Of a stretch of DNA of 64,000 nucleotides, positions 25,067 to 34,411 are shown piece after piece. Origin of the DNA: Fuchsiella alkaliacetigena (GTDB taxonomy: Bacteria; Bacillota; Halanaerobiia; Halobacteroidales; Acetohalobiaceae); contig NZ_JALKBZ010000010.1 in assembly GCF_023227765.1 (NCBI RefSeq), forward strand, positions 1-64,000, read 5' to 3'. Every line of letters starts with the position of its first letter. Positions within the stretch are counted from its first letter, which is position 1. The notes under the pieces are model-generated. The model was not told the origin of the DNA, ran no database searches, and saw nothing but the letters and a program-made list of their open reading frames with translations. The translations under genes and the position numbers were made by a program.

Positions 25067-27004
25067 GTGCGATTTTTGCTGAAAAATAAAGCTATCTTAA
25101 TTGTAGTAATAGTAATTCTATTTACTTTCAATTATTCTGCCGGAGCTAGAGAGGCACCTTTTAGTATTGAAGCCGATGATCTGGTTTTAAATCAATCTGG
25201 AGAGTTAATAATAGCTTCTGGTAAGGTGAGGGTAGAGTTTGATGATTTAGTACTTCTAGCCGATGAGCTAGAGATAGATTTAGTTAAAGAAGAGGTTTTG
25301 GCGATAGGAGAGGTAAGTTATATCGAAGATGGCTTGGAGTTGACAGGTTCTAAATTAATTTATAATTACGGACAGGAGCAAGGTGAGTTTTTAGAAAGCG
25401 GCGGTAGAGTGGAGGATTTACAGGTAAGCAGTGATCGGATTGAAATGGTGAGCGAGGATGATTTTAAACTGGAGAGAGCTATGGTTACTTCCTGTATTGA
25501 GGACAAGCCTCACCATAAGTTTGTAGCTCGTCAGGCTACTATCTATCCCGGGGAGATGCTAGTGGCTAGAAATGTAGAGTTTTGGCTAGGTGATTATCAT
25601 TTACTGACCTATCCTTCTTATCGAGTAATGCTAGAGGAAGGAGTAGTGGTGACGCCAATTCCTACCTTTGGTTATGGTAGTGAGGAAGGGGCCTACGTAA
25701 GGATGGATTATAACCACTATGTAAATCCCAACTTAATGGGAGAGCTTAGTTATCAATGGAATTCTAAAGCTAGCGATAGAATAGTTTTGGACTATGATTA
25801 TCAAATGAGAGAAAATATAAGGTTAAATCCTATTTTTGTGCATAATCCTGATGATGATAACGATGACGATGATGATCTCAAAGAACGAGATATAAAAAAA
25901 CAAGACTGGTATGGGCGCTTGATTTTTAATGGTGATTTCGATTATAATTTAAGTATGGACTCTGATTTGAAGTATATTAGTGATCGAGAGTTGATTGGAG
26001 ATTTGCAGTTAACACAAACTAAGGATCAATTTTATTGGCAGTTGGATTATGAGCATAATCTTAACTGGAACTATCAGCCTCACTTCTCTTTAGGAGTGAC
26101 TGAGCACGAGTTAGCTAATACAGGCCTTTTAGGTAGGGCTGAATATAGTCATAGTAAGTTGCAGTTTAGAAAAAGTGAAGAAGAGATAGCCCAACAAGAG
26201 CTGGAGTTAGGAGTTAAGCATGACTATTCATTAACCGATAGTACTAACTTAAGTTCTCAGGCTGACTTTAATCGGGCCCGTTACGAAACAGATAGTGAAG
26301 ACTTAGAACATGACCTTTATAGCTTAGCTTTCGATTTGGATCAGCAGTTGCCAGCGGTAGCTGATATCCATTTGGGTTGGCAACACGTGGGAGAGAGCGG
26401 TGATACTCCTAGTGTATTTGCTGATTTCGATGATTTAACTGAGAGTAAGGCTGATCAGACTAGTTGGCGACGTTATTATGATCTGAACTTAACTGGTCAT
26501 TCGCTAACAATAGGCGGTAGTGGTGCTTTTAATTGGGGACTAAAGGGACAAAGAGCTACTTATGCTACGGAGGATGTCTATGATGCCTATGGTTATCAGT
26601 TAGGTTATCAACAGGGCTTAGGAAGTAGAACTGACTTAGCTCTTAACTATGAGTACTTGACCGAGGAAGGTCAAACACCACTTAGCGATGATGAAATCGA
26701 TAAAAAAGATCATCTGGAAGCTGCTTTAAGTTATAGTGGCACTAGCCTTAGTTTAGGCGGTAGCCTGGAGTATCATTTAGCTGAAAGCGAGTATACTACT
26801 GCTAAGGCGGAAATAGGCTATAGAACTAATAGCGGAGAGTGGCCTTATTGGAGTGTAGATGCTAGTGCTGAGTATGATTTTGAGGATGAGGAGTATGATG
26901 AGCAGTTAGTAGAAGTAAAGAGAGTTTATGACTGTATGGATTTCGGTGCTAATTGGGACTTTGTTGAGCAAAGAGGAGAAATTAGTTTGCAGTTGAAGTA
27001 TTAA
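25067..27004 (+). CDS. lptD: LptD-like outer-membrane LPS assembly protein
   Basis: LptD inserts LPS into the outer leaflet. The 645-residue protein has a signal peptide (residues 1-27), an OstA/LptA-like periplasmic domain (about 30-150, IEADDLVLNQSGELIIASGK), and the LptD block TSCIEDKPHHKFVARQATIY. A long C-terminal beta-barrel ends in ISLQLKY. It is shorter than proteobacterial LptD (about 780). Only two cysteines are evident, so the disulfide pattern differs. The start could be GTG 25067 or TTG 25076, which has GAGGTG properly spaced. It is unlinked from lptCAB by about 7 kb. Confidence 0.88.
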   Translation: MRFLLKNKAILIVVIVILFTFNYSAGAREAPFSIEADDLVLNQSGELIIASGKVRVEFDDLVLLADELEIDLVKEEVLAIGEVSYIEDGLELTGSKLIYNYGQEQGEFLESGGRVEDLQVSSDRIEMVSEDDFKLERAMVTSCIEDKPHHKFVARQATIYPGEMLVARNVEFWLGDYHLLTYPSYRVMLEEGVVVTPIPTFGYGSEEGAYVRMDYNHYVNPNLMGELSYQWNSKASDRIVLDYDYQMRENIRLNPIFVHNPDDDNDDDDDLKERDIKKQDWYGRLIFNGDFDYNLSMDSDLKYISDRELIGDLQLTQTKDQFYWQLDYEHNLNWNYQPHFSLGVTEHELANTGLLGRAEYSHSKLQFRKSEEEIAQQELELGVKHDYSLTDSTNLSSQADFNRARYETDSEDLEHDLYSLAFDLDQQLPAVADIHLGWQHVGESGDTPSVFADFDDLTESKADQTSWRRYYDLNLTGHSLTIGGSGAFNWGLKGQRATYATEDVYDAYGYQLGYQQGLGSRTDLALNYEYLTEEGQTPLSDDEIDKKDHLEAALSYSGTSLSLGGSLEYHLAESEYTTAKAEIGYRTNSGEWPYWSVDASAEYDFEDEEYDEQLVEVKRVYDCMDFGANWDFVEQRGEISLQLKY

Positions 27005-27056
27005 GCTGTTAGTCGTGAGCTATGGGCTGTGAGCTTTGAGCTCATAGCTACATAAT
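27005..27056. repeat. Short palindromic GAGCTATG-type repeat
   Basis: After the lptD stop the sequence repeats GAGCT and its complement (GTGAGCTATGGGCTGTGAGC then TTTGAGCTCATAGCTAC), so the region can fold on itself. There is no T run, so it is not a classic terminator. Confidence 0.45.
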
Positions 27057-27085
27057 AATAAATTACTTAGATAGGAATGGTTAGT

Positions 27086-27490
27086 ATGGGTTTATCAGAT
27101 TATCAGCTAGAGGAATTAAGAGGGATATTTAAAAACTATGTTGAGCTTAAAGCTGTATATCTTTTTGGTTCCTATGCTATGGGAAAAGAAGGTAAATCTA
27201 GTGATTTGGATCTAGGTATTGTATTGGCTGAAGATTATAAGCAGCAAATAAAGTTAGAAATTCTAACTGAATTAGCAGTTAAAGGTTACTGTAAGGTAGA
27301 TTTAGTTATTTTAAATGAAGCTGATTTAGTAACCAAACATGAAATTGTTAAACACAATAAAGTTATATATCAGCGAGCTGATTTTGATACAAATGACTAC
27401 TTTTCTCTGACAATGAGACAGTTTCTTGACTTTAGGCCTTTTCTCAAAGTACAGCAAAGATATTTAAAGGAGAGAGTACTCAATGGTTAA
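27086..27490 (+). CDS. mntA: MNT-type nucleotidyltransferase antitoxin (MntA-like)
   Basis: The roughly 134-residue protein has the minimal nucleotidyltransferase motif GSYAMGKEGKSSDLDLG (GSx10DxD) and a later acidic VDLVIL. MntA antitoxins of the HEPN/MNT (type VII) systems silence HepT by AMPylating it. It overlaps the downstream HEPN gene by eight bases, the usual pairing. ATG 27086 is preferred to ATG 27077 because AGGA lies directly before the earlier one. The pair sits between lptD and waaA. Confidence 0.9.
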   Translation: MGLSDYQLEELRGIFKNYVELKAVYLFGSYAMGKEGKSSDLDLGIVLAEDYKQQIKLEILTELAVKGYCKVDLVILNEADLVTKHEIVKHNKVIYQRADFDTNDYFSLTMRQFLDFRPFLKVQQRYLKERVLNG

Positions 27491-27899
27491 TCAGGAGATA
27501 ATTCAAAAAAGAATAGATAAAGCTAATCAATATTTAGATTTTTTGAATGAAATAAGGGCTGATTATAGCTTAAGGGAGTTTAAAAGTGATCCTCTGCTTT
27601 ATGGTAGTTCAGAGAGATTTTTACATCTGTGTATTGAATCATTTCTGGATATAGGAAATCATATTATTAGTGATCAAAATTTAGGTAAGGTTGATGCTTA
27701 CAGCGATATTCCGAAAATTCTTTTTGAAAATGATTATTTATCAGCTGAAATAAGGGATGTATTTATTATGATAGTGGGTTTTAGAAATATTTTAGTTCAT
27801 GATTATTTGGAAATAGATAGAGAGATAGTATATTCTGTTTTAGAGGATAATTTAGAAGATTTAAAAAGACTAGTAAAAGTATTTGCTGAGTTTTTGTAA
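27483..27899 (+). CDS. hepT: HepT-like HEPN ribonuclease toxin (DUF86)
   Basis: This 138-residue all-helical HEPN protein carries the RX4HXY motif in FRNILVHDY (about residues 99-107), the active site and AMPylation target of HepT RNases. It follows and overlaps the MNT antitoxin gene. Both proteins have normal family length and intact motifs, so the module is probably functional. Confidence 0.9.
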   Translation: MVNQEIIQKRIDKANQYLDFLNEIRADYSLREFKSDPLLYGSSERFLHLCIESFLDIGNHIISDQNLGKVDAYSDIPKILFENDYLSAEIRDVFIMIVGFRNILVHDYLEIDREIVYSVLEDNLEDLKRLVKVFAEFL

Positions 27900-27920
27900 T
27901 TCTATATAGGAGAGTTATTT

Positions 27921-30257
27921 ATGAAAAGGTTATATTATTTAATCTACAATTTATTGTTAGCAGTGCTTTTTGTGCTTTATTTACCGGTAGCGTTCTATAA
28001 GCTGATTATTAAAGGTAGATATAGAGAAGGTCTTAAGGAAAGGTTTGGCTTTCTACCGCGGAGCTTGAAGTATTTACAGGAAGAACAGGTGATTTGGGTG
28101 CACGCTGCTTCGGTGGGGGAGACTATGGCGGCTAGCTCTCTAGTTAAGGAGTTAAAGAGGAAGCATCCGGAGTATCAGCTGGTCTTTTCTACTATGAGTG
28201 ATACTGGCCGAGAGACTGCTCAGCAGGTGGTGGGTGAGCAAGTGAAGGAGATAATTTATCTACCTTTGGACTTTGGCTGGGTAGTTAGGCGAGTTTTGAA
28301 AAAGCTACAGCCGCGGTTGATAGTCTTGATTGAAACGGAGTTGTGGCCTAACTTGATTCGGCAAACTAAACGTTCGGGAGCTAAGGTGATGGTGGCTAGC
28401 GGACGAATTAGTGATGAAAGTATAGATCGATTTAAGTATTTAGGTCCACTGTTAAAGGAGATGTTAGCTCAAGTGGACTGCTTTAGTATGCAGTCGGAGC
28501 TGGATGCTCAGCGGATTATTGAATTGGGTGCTGCGGAGGATAAGGTAAAGGTAGACGGTAATATTAAGTTTGATAAGGAGTATCCGGAGTTTAATGAGGA
28601 GGATCAACAGCAGCTTTACCAGCAGTTTAAGTTAGATCCTCAGCGACCGATTTTGGTAGCTGGTAGCACTCATGCTGACGAGGAAGAGCAGTTGATTGAG
28701 GTTTATCAGCGGATTTGTGAGGAGTATCCGGATTTAGTGTTGATTATTGCCCCGCGCTATCCCAAGCGTACCGAGGAGATAGAGCAGCTTTTTGAGGAAG
28801 AGGGATTGGAGACGGTGCGTCGTACTAAGATTGAAGAGCGAGATCCGGAGCAACATTCAATTATTTTAGTGGATACTATTGGAGAACTGATTAAACTGTA
28901 CAGTATGGCTGACTTAGTTTTTGTAGGTGGGAGTTTAATTGAGCGGGGTGGTCATAATATTTTGGAACCAGCAGCTTGTGGAAAGCTGGTTTTCTTCGGC
29001 CCGCATATGTTTAACTTTAAGGAAAATACGAAGATGTTACTGGAGTCTGAAGCTGGAGTGCAGGTGGAAGATAGTGAAGAGCTGGCAGAGGAGATGGTTT
29101 ATTATTTACGCAATAGTTATCAATTGCAGCGTAAGGGACGACAGGCCCGCCAAGTGATTTTGAATAATCAGGGAGCTGTGGAAGCTAACTTACATTTAAT
29201 TAGCAACTTATTGAGGAAAAATATTTTAATAGTCCGCTTAAGTGCTATTGGCGATGTAATTCATGCGCTGCCAGTGGCTAATGCGGTGCGGGAGAGCTAT
29301 CCGGAAGCGGAGATTACTTGGATTGTGGAACGCAAGGCTTATGATTTAGTAGCCAATAATCCTCATTTGAATCGAGTACTACTCTTTCCTAAAGAAAGCT
29401 GGAAGGAGGAGTTTAAGCAGGCTAAGCGAGCTACCTTAAAGAAGGCTTACTCTTTTTTAAAGGGGTTAAAGGAGTATGATTTTGATTTAGTTTTAGATTT
29501 ACATGGACTTTTTAAAAGTGGAATTGTTACTTACTTTAGTCGAGCTCCTTTGCGAGTTGGAGCTGCCGATAGTAAGGAAGGAAGTCGTCTTTTTTATAAT
29601 CAGTTAGCTGAAGTGGAGCCGGACTTACATAAGGTGGAGCGAAACTTAAATTTGGCTAGAGAGATTGGAGCTGAAAGCAAGGTAGTTACTTTTGATTTTG
29701 CTGTTGCTGAAAAAGAGGTGAAAAAGATAAACTCTTTATTAGCTAAGCTGCCTTTGGACTTTCGAGCTCCCTGGGTAGCTATTAACCCTTATACCAGTTG
29801 GACTTCTAAAAACTGGCCGGAGGAGTATTATGCCCAGTTGACTAAAAGATTAATTGAAGAGTTGGATTGTGAAGTGTTTTTGACCGGTAGTCCGGCCGAT
29901 AGAGAAGGAGTAGCCGGGATTAGGGCCCGCTTTAATGAAAAGGTCTATAACTTAGCTGGAGAGACTAATTTAAAGGAGTTAACAGAACTCTATAAACGAA
30001 TGAATCTTTTTATTGGTGGTGATACGGGCCCGATGCATCTGGCAGCGGCAGTAAATACGCAGGTGCTGGCCTTGATGGGCCCGACTACTCCCCAGACACA
30101 TGGCCCTTACGGTAATCAGCATCGAGTAGTGCGCCTAGAGGGACTAGACTGTTTGGAGTGCTGGGATCGTAGTTGTGAGCAGGAGCGAGCCTGCATGGAA
30201 GAGCTAAGTGTAGAACAGGTTTTTAGAGCGGTTAAGGACTGTTTAGAGGGGGATTAA
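27921..30257 (+). CDS. waaA: Fused Kdo transferase (WaaA) and GT9 heptosyltransferase
   Basis: One 778-residue frame joins two LPS-core enzymes. Residues 1-430 are WaaA: an N-terminal membrane anchor (about 5-30), catalytic VHAASVGET with Glu67, VFSTMSDTGRETA, LIETELWPNL, and the donor-site HNILEPAACG. Residues 432-778 are a GT9 heptosyltransferase: NILIVRLSAIGDVIHALPVA, FIGGDTGPMHLAAAV and MGPTTPQTHGPYG, with a terminal cysteine set (CLECW, SCEQERAC). The junction is near base 29214 with no stop or frame change. Each half is near full length, so both may be active. It is followed two bases later by another GT9 gene. Confidence 0.93.
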   Translation: MKRLYYLIYNLLLAVLFVLYLPVAFYKLIIKGRYREGLKERFGFLPRSLKYLQEEQVIWVHAASVGETMAASSLVKELKRKHPEYQLVFSTMSDTGRETAQQVVGEQVKEIIYLPLDFGWVVRRVLKKLQPRLIVLIETELWPNLIRQTKRSGAKVMVASGRISDESIDRFKYLGPLLKEMLAQVDCFSMQSELDAQRIIELGAAEDKVKVDGNIKFDKEYPEFNEEDQQQLYQQFKLDPQRPILVAGSTHADEEEQLIEVYQRICEEYPDLVLIIAPRYPKRTEEIEQLFEEEGLETVRRTKIEERDPEQHSIILVDTIGELIKLYSMADLVFVGGSLIERGGHNILEPAACGKLVFFGPHMFNFKENTKMLLESEAGVQVEDSEELAEEMVYYLRNSYQLQRKGRQARQVILNNQGAVEANLHLISNLLRKNILIVRLSAIGDVIHALPVANAVRESYPEAEITWIVERKAYDLVANNPHLNRVLLFPKESWKEEFKQAKRATLKKAYSFLKGLKEYDFDLVLDLHGLFKSGIVTYFSRAPLRVGAADSKEGSRLFYNQLAEVEPDLHKVERNLNLAREIGAESKVVTFDFAVAEKEVKKINSLLAKLPLDFRAPWVAINPYTSWTSKNWPEEYYAQLTKRLIEELDCEVFLTGSPADREGVAGIRARFNEKVYNLAGETNLKELTELYKRMNLFIGGDTGPMHLAAAVNTQVLALMGPTTPQTHGPYGNQHRVVRLEGLDCLECWDRSCEQERACMEELSVEQVFRAVKDCLEGD

Positions 30258-30259
30258 GA

Positions 30260-31300
30260 ATGGGAGGATCAGCTACTAAGATTTTAGTAATAGATTTATT
30301 ATACTTGGGAGATTTAATATTTGCTACGCCTTTCTTTAGAAACTTGCGGAAGAATCACCCGCAAGCTAGAATAGATTTAGTGGCTAATGCCAACTTTGTA
30401 GGGATTATCGAGGATAATCCTCATTTAGATAATATCTATGCCTATGATAAGGAATGGAGTATTAGGCAAAGTTGGGATTTTGCCAAAGAGGTAGGAAAAA
30501 ACAACTATGATTTGGGCTTTAATATTCATGGTAACTGGCGTACTGCCTTGCTTTTGCGAGTGATTAATCCCACCTATAGTGTAGGTTATGGAGGCAAAGG
30601 GAGAGGGATCTTTCTGTTTAAAGAGCTGCCTAGACGAGAAGATGGGCATATGGTTGAGAACTATTTAGCTTTTTTAGAAGATTTAGATTTGGAGATCAAG
30701 GATCAGGCGGGAGTAGAAATCCACTGGGATTCGGAAGCTGAGGCTAATATGGAGGCTTGGCTAAAAGAAAAAGGGTTAACGGTTCAGAAGCTAGTGGCTC
30801 TTAATACTGGGGGTAGCTGGGCTACTAAGCGTTGGACTAAGCAGAAATTCGCTGAATTAGGGGATAGGTTGGCTGAGGAGTATAGTTGTCAGGTATTGTT
30901 TTTAGGCGGGCCCGGAGATGTAGAACGAGTGGAAGAGATAGTGGAAATGATGGAGACTAAGCCGGTGATTGCGGTTGGAGAGACTACTATTAAGGAGTTA
31001 GCTGCTTTGACTAGCAAGTGTGAGTTAGTGATTAGCGGGGATACCGGGCCGGTGCACGTAGCAGCAGGAGTAGGAACACCAGTGGTGACACTCTTTGGGC
31101 CTTCGGATGAGCAGAAGTATCGGCCTTATAGTGAACAGAGCGTGGTAGTGAAGAAGGAGTTGCAGTGTCGGCCTTGTGGGGAGCATGAGTGTCCGCAAGA
31201 TCATCATCGGTGTATGCGGTTGATAGAGGTGGATGAGGTGTTGGCAGCGATTGAGGAACAGAGGTTTTTGGGTAAGGATTTGAAGTCTTTATCTGGATAA
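30260..31300 (+). CDS. waaF: GT9 heptosyltransferase, WaaF-like
   Basis: This 346-residue cytoplasmic glycosyltransferase opens with ILVIDLLYLGDLIFATPFFR and has ALNTGGSWATKRW, ISGDTGPVHVAAGVGTPV and LFGPSDEQKYRPY, the ADP-heptose-binding features of GT9. Four closing cysteines (CRPCGEHEC, HHRCM) match those at the end of the preceding fusion. It starts two bases after that gene, so the two probably add successive heptoses to Kdo-lipid A. The exact linkage, I or II, is not certain. Confidence 0.88.
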   Translation: MGGSATKILVIDLLYLGDLIFATPFFRNLRKNHPQARIDLVANANFVGIIEDNPHLDNIYAYDKEWSIRQSWDFAKEVGKNNYDLGFNIHGNWRTALLLRVINPTYSVGYGGKGRGIFLFKELPRREDGHMVENYLAFLEDLDLEIKDQAGVEIHWDSEAEANMEAWLKEKGLTVQKLVALNTGGSWATKRWTKQKFAELGDRLAEEYSCQVLFLGGPGDVERVEEIVEMMETKPVIAVGETTIKELAALTSKCELVISGDTGPVHVAAGVGTPVVTLFGPSDEQKYRPYSEQSVVVKKELQCRPCGEHECPQDHHRCMRLIEVDEVLAAIEEQRFLGKDLKSLSG

Positions 31301-31387
31301 AGGGATTATTCGATATATTCATTGTGGGCTTTAGTTTTAACTTAAAGTGCATTTTAAAAATGATGGTATTGAAAAGGATGGTTTTAA

Positions 31388-32212
31388 GTGAAAGAAGTTA
31401 TTGATAAAGTTGATTATTATAAAGAAAAGACAGAAAAAGGTTATAAATTATTGTGGATTGATGATGATTGGGACGGCGATAATTTTAGAGATTTTCTTTA
31501 TTCTTTAAAAGAAAAAGTTGATTCAGGAATAAGGATTCATGATAAACGAAATCTTTTGGTTAAGATAGATAAAGAAGAAGGTCTTCAAGCTGATATTGCA
31601 GTTAAAAAATTTAGATTAACCAGAAAATATGACAAAATTAGATTTTGTTTTATAGATTCTAAAGCGGTTCGCTCTTTGAGAATAGCTTTTGCTTTACAGA
31701 AAATTGGATTAAAAACTCCTCAACCTATAGCTGTAATAGAGGAAAGGGGAAAATTCAATCAGCTAATTTATAGCTATTATGTGACAGAATATGTTGATTA
31801 TGATTATTCTTTGCGTGATGTAGTTGAAAATAAGGTAAATTATTCTTCTCAGCAATTTGAAAAATTATTATCAGAATTGGCGAAAGAATTATATGAAATG
31901 CATGAACAAGGAATAATTCATAATGACTTGCATGTTGGCAATATCTTAGTAAAAGATTTAGATGATAGTTTTAGCTTTTATTATATTGACTTAAATCGAG
32001 CTAGAATTAAAGATAAATTAAGTAAAAAACAAAGAATTAAGGACTTAGCTAGATTGAGGTTAACAGAAGAAGAACAAAAGTTGCTTTTAAAAGATTATAT
32101 TCCGGCCAAATATAAAGAGTGGTTGCCTTGTATTAAAGCTAAAAGGGAGAAAAGGAATAAATTTCGTAAGTATAAGAAAAAAATCAAAGGCTTTTTTAAT
32201 TTAAATAGTTAA
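31388..32212 (+). CDS. LPS core kinase, InaA/WaaP family
   Basis: This 274-residue protein kinase-like enzyme has an SLRIAFALQKIGLKTPQP block and the catalytic loop GIIHNDLHVGNILV (His-x-Asp-Leu-x4-Asn). It also has a metal-binding DLN in YYIDLNRAR. InaA/WaaP/KdkA relatives phosphorylate heptose or Kdo of the inner core. It starts at GTG with AAGGATGG upstream and lies 87 bases after waaF. It is the most canonical of five kinase-like proteins in this region; base composition becomes clearly more AT-rich from here. Confidence 0.85.
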   Translation: MKEVIDKVDYYKEKTEKGYKLLWIDDDWDGDNFRDFLYSLKEKVDSGIRIHDKRNLLVKIDKEEGLQADIAVKKFRLTRKYDKIRFCFIDSKAVRSLRIAFALQKIGLKTPQPIAVIEERGKFNQLIYSYYVTEYVDYDYSLRDVVENKVNYSSQQFEKLLSELAKELYEMHEQGIIHNDLHVGNILVKDLDDSFSFYYIDLNRARIKDKLSKKQRIKDLARLRLTEEEQKLLLKDYIPAKYKEWLPCIKAKREKRNKFRKYKKKIKGFFNLNS

Positions 32213-32259
32213 TTTTCTAATGATATTTATATAGATTTGAAGAATTAGAGGTGGTTTAT

Positions 32260-33180
32260 TTGCTTAAAAAAGAAAATTATAACTCTAAAATTGAAGTTTA
32301 CTATTCTAATGAGTTAGATTATACTCAACTTAATAAAGGTTTAACTAAAAAAGTAGTTGAAAGTTTTAAAAAAAGTAATGAAATCTTAAAGAATGATGAT
32401 TTAGAGTTGGTTAAGTCAGAAAATGAGTTGGATAATAAAAAAAAATTAAGACAAGTTTTTAAATTAGAAATTAATAATAAAAGTTATTATGTAAAAAGGC
32501 TATTTAAAAAGAGATTTAGATATTTATTTAATTTTAATAGTTTTAAAAAATTATTTAAAGGAGGAATTAGAAGCTTTAGAACTTTAAAAAAGTTAGAAGC
32601 TATTGGTATCTCAGTAGCTAAACCAATTTTTGCTGTGGTTTATAGGAGAGGAACTTTTATTTTTGATAGTTTATTAGTTACTGAGGAAGTTAAAAGTATT
32701 TCAATTTATAATTATCTTCGTCAAACAGAAAAGATTACTTTCCAAATGAGAAAAGAGATGATTTTAAAATTAGCTAAATTTTGGGCTAAACTATTTAATA
32801 ACAGTTTTTTATTTAAAGATGCACATTTAGATAATTTTTTGCTTAACTTTAAGGAAGGTTCCTTTAATATTGTATTGGTAGATGTTGATGCTATATCTTT
32901 TAATCCAAAATTTTTACCAAGTAGTCGTATAGAAATTAAAACTTTAGCTCGCTTTGGTGCTTCGGTAATTGAAGCTCTTGTTGATACTGGGATTCCAATG
33001 ATTAATAAACGAGAAATTGCAACTTTTTATCAAGAGTTTTTTAATAGATATTATAGAAAGGTTGATCCTAAAGAATATTTAGCAAAAGTTAATAAGGCTA
33101 TAATTGAAAAATTAATTGATAGAGATAAGAGAGATCTAATTAACAAGGCAGAGTTTTTAGATTATCAAAATCAAATTTAA
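32260..33180 (+). CDS. Divergent LPS-kinase-like protein (paralogue 1)
   Basis: A roughly 306-residue member of a four-gene family here. It begins KKENYNSKIEVYY, has a basic middle, and the catalytic-loop region FKDAHLDNFLLN, followed by LVDVDAISFNPKFLP. The loop histidine seen in its paralogues is replaced by phenylalanine while Asp and Asn remain, so activity is uncertain. TTG 32260 is chosen since AGAGGTGG lies 7 bases upstream; a GTG at 32251 overlaps that site. Precise substrate unknown. Confidence 0.7.
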   Translation: MLKKENYNSKIEVYYSNELDYTQLNKGLTKKVVESFKKSNEILKNDDLELVKSENELDNKKKLRQVFKLEINNKSYYVKRLFKKRFRYLFNFNSFKKLFKGGIRSFRTLKKLEAIGISVAKPIFAVVYRRGTFIFDSLLVTEEVKSISIYNYLRQTEKITFQMRKEMILKLAKFWAKLFNNSFLFKDAHLDNFLLNFKEGSFNIVLVDVDAISFNPKFLPSSRIEIKTLARFGASVIEALVDTGIPMINKREIATFYQEFFNRYYRKVDPKEYLAKVNKAIIEKLIDRDKRDLINKAEFLDYQNQI

Positions 33181-33205
33181 AATATAATAATGAGGTGAAT
33201 CATTT

Positions 33206-34411
33206 ATGGGATTAGCTTTTAGAAGTGAAATTAAAAATAATAATGTATTAGAAAAGTTTTTTTTATTAGCTATGTTCTTTTTTACTTTTCAGAGTGCTAT
33301 GAGAAATATTTTTTTAGGGTTGTTATTTATTGCCTATTTAATTACAAAATTATATTATAAAGAGTTTAAAATTACTTCCAGTGAATTTAATAAATATGTA
33401 GTAATATTTTTTATATTTAGTCTCCTATCTTTATTTAGAGCAGATAATTTAGCAAGAGGCTTGGATGCTTTGATAAGTCCTATTTTCAGATATGTTGCTT
33501 TTTATTTCATGGCTTTAGAGTTGATAAAGTTAGAGAAAGTAAAAAAATATATTAATATTATTTTTGCTAGTAAGCTATTAATGATGATTTATGGTTATTA
33601 TATGGATTATTTTACTGATAATGATTTTTTTCGAGGTTCTAATGCTAGGGCTGCTTTTGCTGGTTTTATGGTCTTTTTTGCTTTAACATTATTATTTACA
33701 CAAAAAAGCTCAATTTATAAAAACTTATTATATGTTATAGGGTTTCTACTAGGAATTATGGCCTTACCTATTCAATCGCGGGGTGCTGTAGTAGGTTTTG
33801 CAGTAGGAATTTGTATTTGGATAGTATTGATGTTTTATAAAGAATTTGATTGGAAAAAACTAACAGTAATTATAGTGTTAATAGCTCTTATTTCAGTTCC
33901 TATTTTAAACTCAGAACGCTTAATGCGAGATTTTGATCGATTACGAAATTATCAAGACACATTAAGTACTCGCTTAAATATGTGGAAGGTTTCTATTGAT
34001 TTAATCAAAGAAAATCCAGTTTTGGGAGTAGGAATAGGTAATTTTAAACCGGCGGCTTTTGAGCAGGCAGAAAAAATTATGGGGGAAGTACCTTGGAGTA
34101 GCCGGCATCGACATCCTCATAACTTATATTTGCAAATTGCTATGGAGCAGGGAATAATTTCATTAATTATATTTTTGATTATTATATTTAAAGCATATAA
34201 AATCTCTTTTAGTAATTATCGTAATTTTAAAATGGGAGAGTGGGGTTATTTTGTGGCTATTGCATTTATAGCTATGTCCATAGCTTTATTGACTCAGAGT
34301 TTAGTTAGCTTTGTTACTAAGCGAAGTTATAATGGGATTACTTTGATTATACTGTTTATTCTTAATTATAAATTTTACTATGCTAATTTGCTTGGAAGAA
34401 GTGATAACTGA
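33206..34411 (+). CDS. O-antigen ligase (WaaL-like) membrane protein
   Basis: This 401-residue polytopic protein has about ten membrane helices and a large periplasmic loop (about 240-310). The loop contains LSTRLNMWKVSIDLIKENP, VLGVGIGNF and the HRHPHNLYLQIAMEQG motif, the Wzy_C/O-antigen ligase signature. WaaL joins polymer to lipid A-core in the periplasm; Wzy polymerases share the motif and cannot be fully excluded. It lies among kinase-like genes and its stop overlaps the next start (ATGA). Confidence 0.82.
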   Translation: MGLAFRSEIKNNNVLEKFFLLAMFFFTFQSAMRNIFLGLLFIAYLITKLYYKEFKITSSEFNKYVVIFFIFSLLSLFRADNLARGLDALISPIFRYVAFYFMALELIKLEKVKKYINIIFASKLLMMIYGYYMDYFTDNDFFRGSNARAAFAGFMVFFALTLLFTQKSSIYKNLLYVIGFLLGIMALPIQSRGAVVGFAVGICIWIVLMFYKEFDWKKLTVIIVLIALISVPILNSERLMRDFDRLRNYQDTLSTRLNMWKVSIDLIKENPVLGVGIGNFKPAAFEQAEKIMGEVPWSSRHRHPHNLYLQIAMEQGIISLIIFLIIIFKAYKISFSNYRNFKMGEWGYFVAIAFIAMSIALLTQSLVSFVTKRSYNGITLIILFILNYKFYYANLLGRSDN

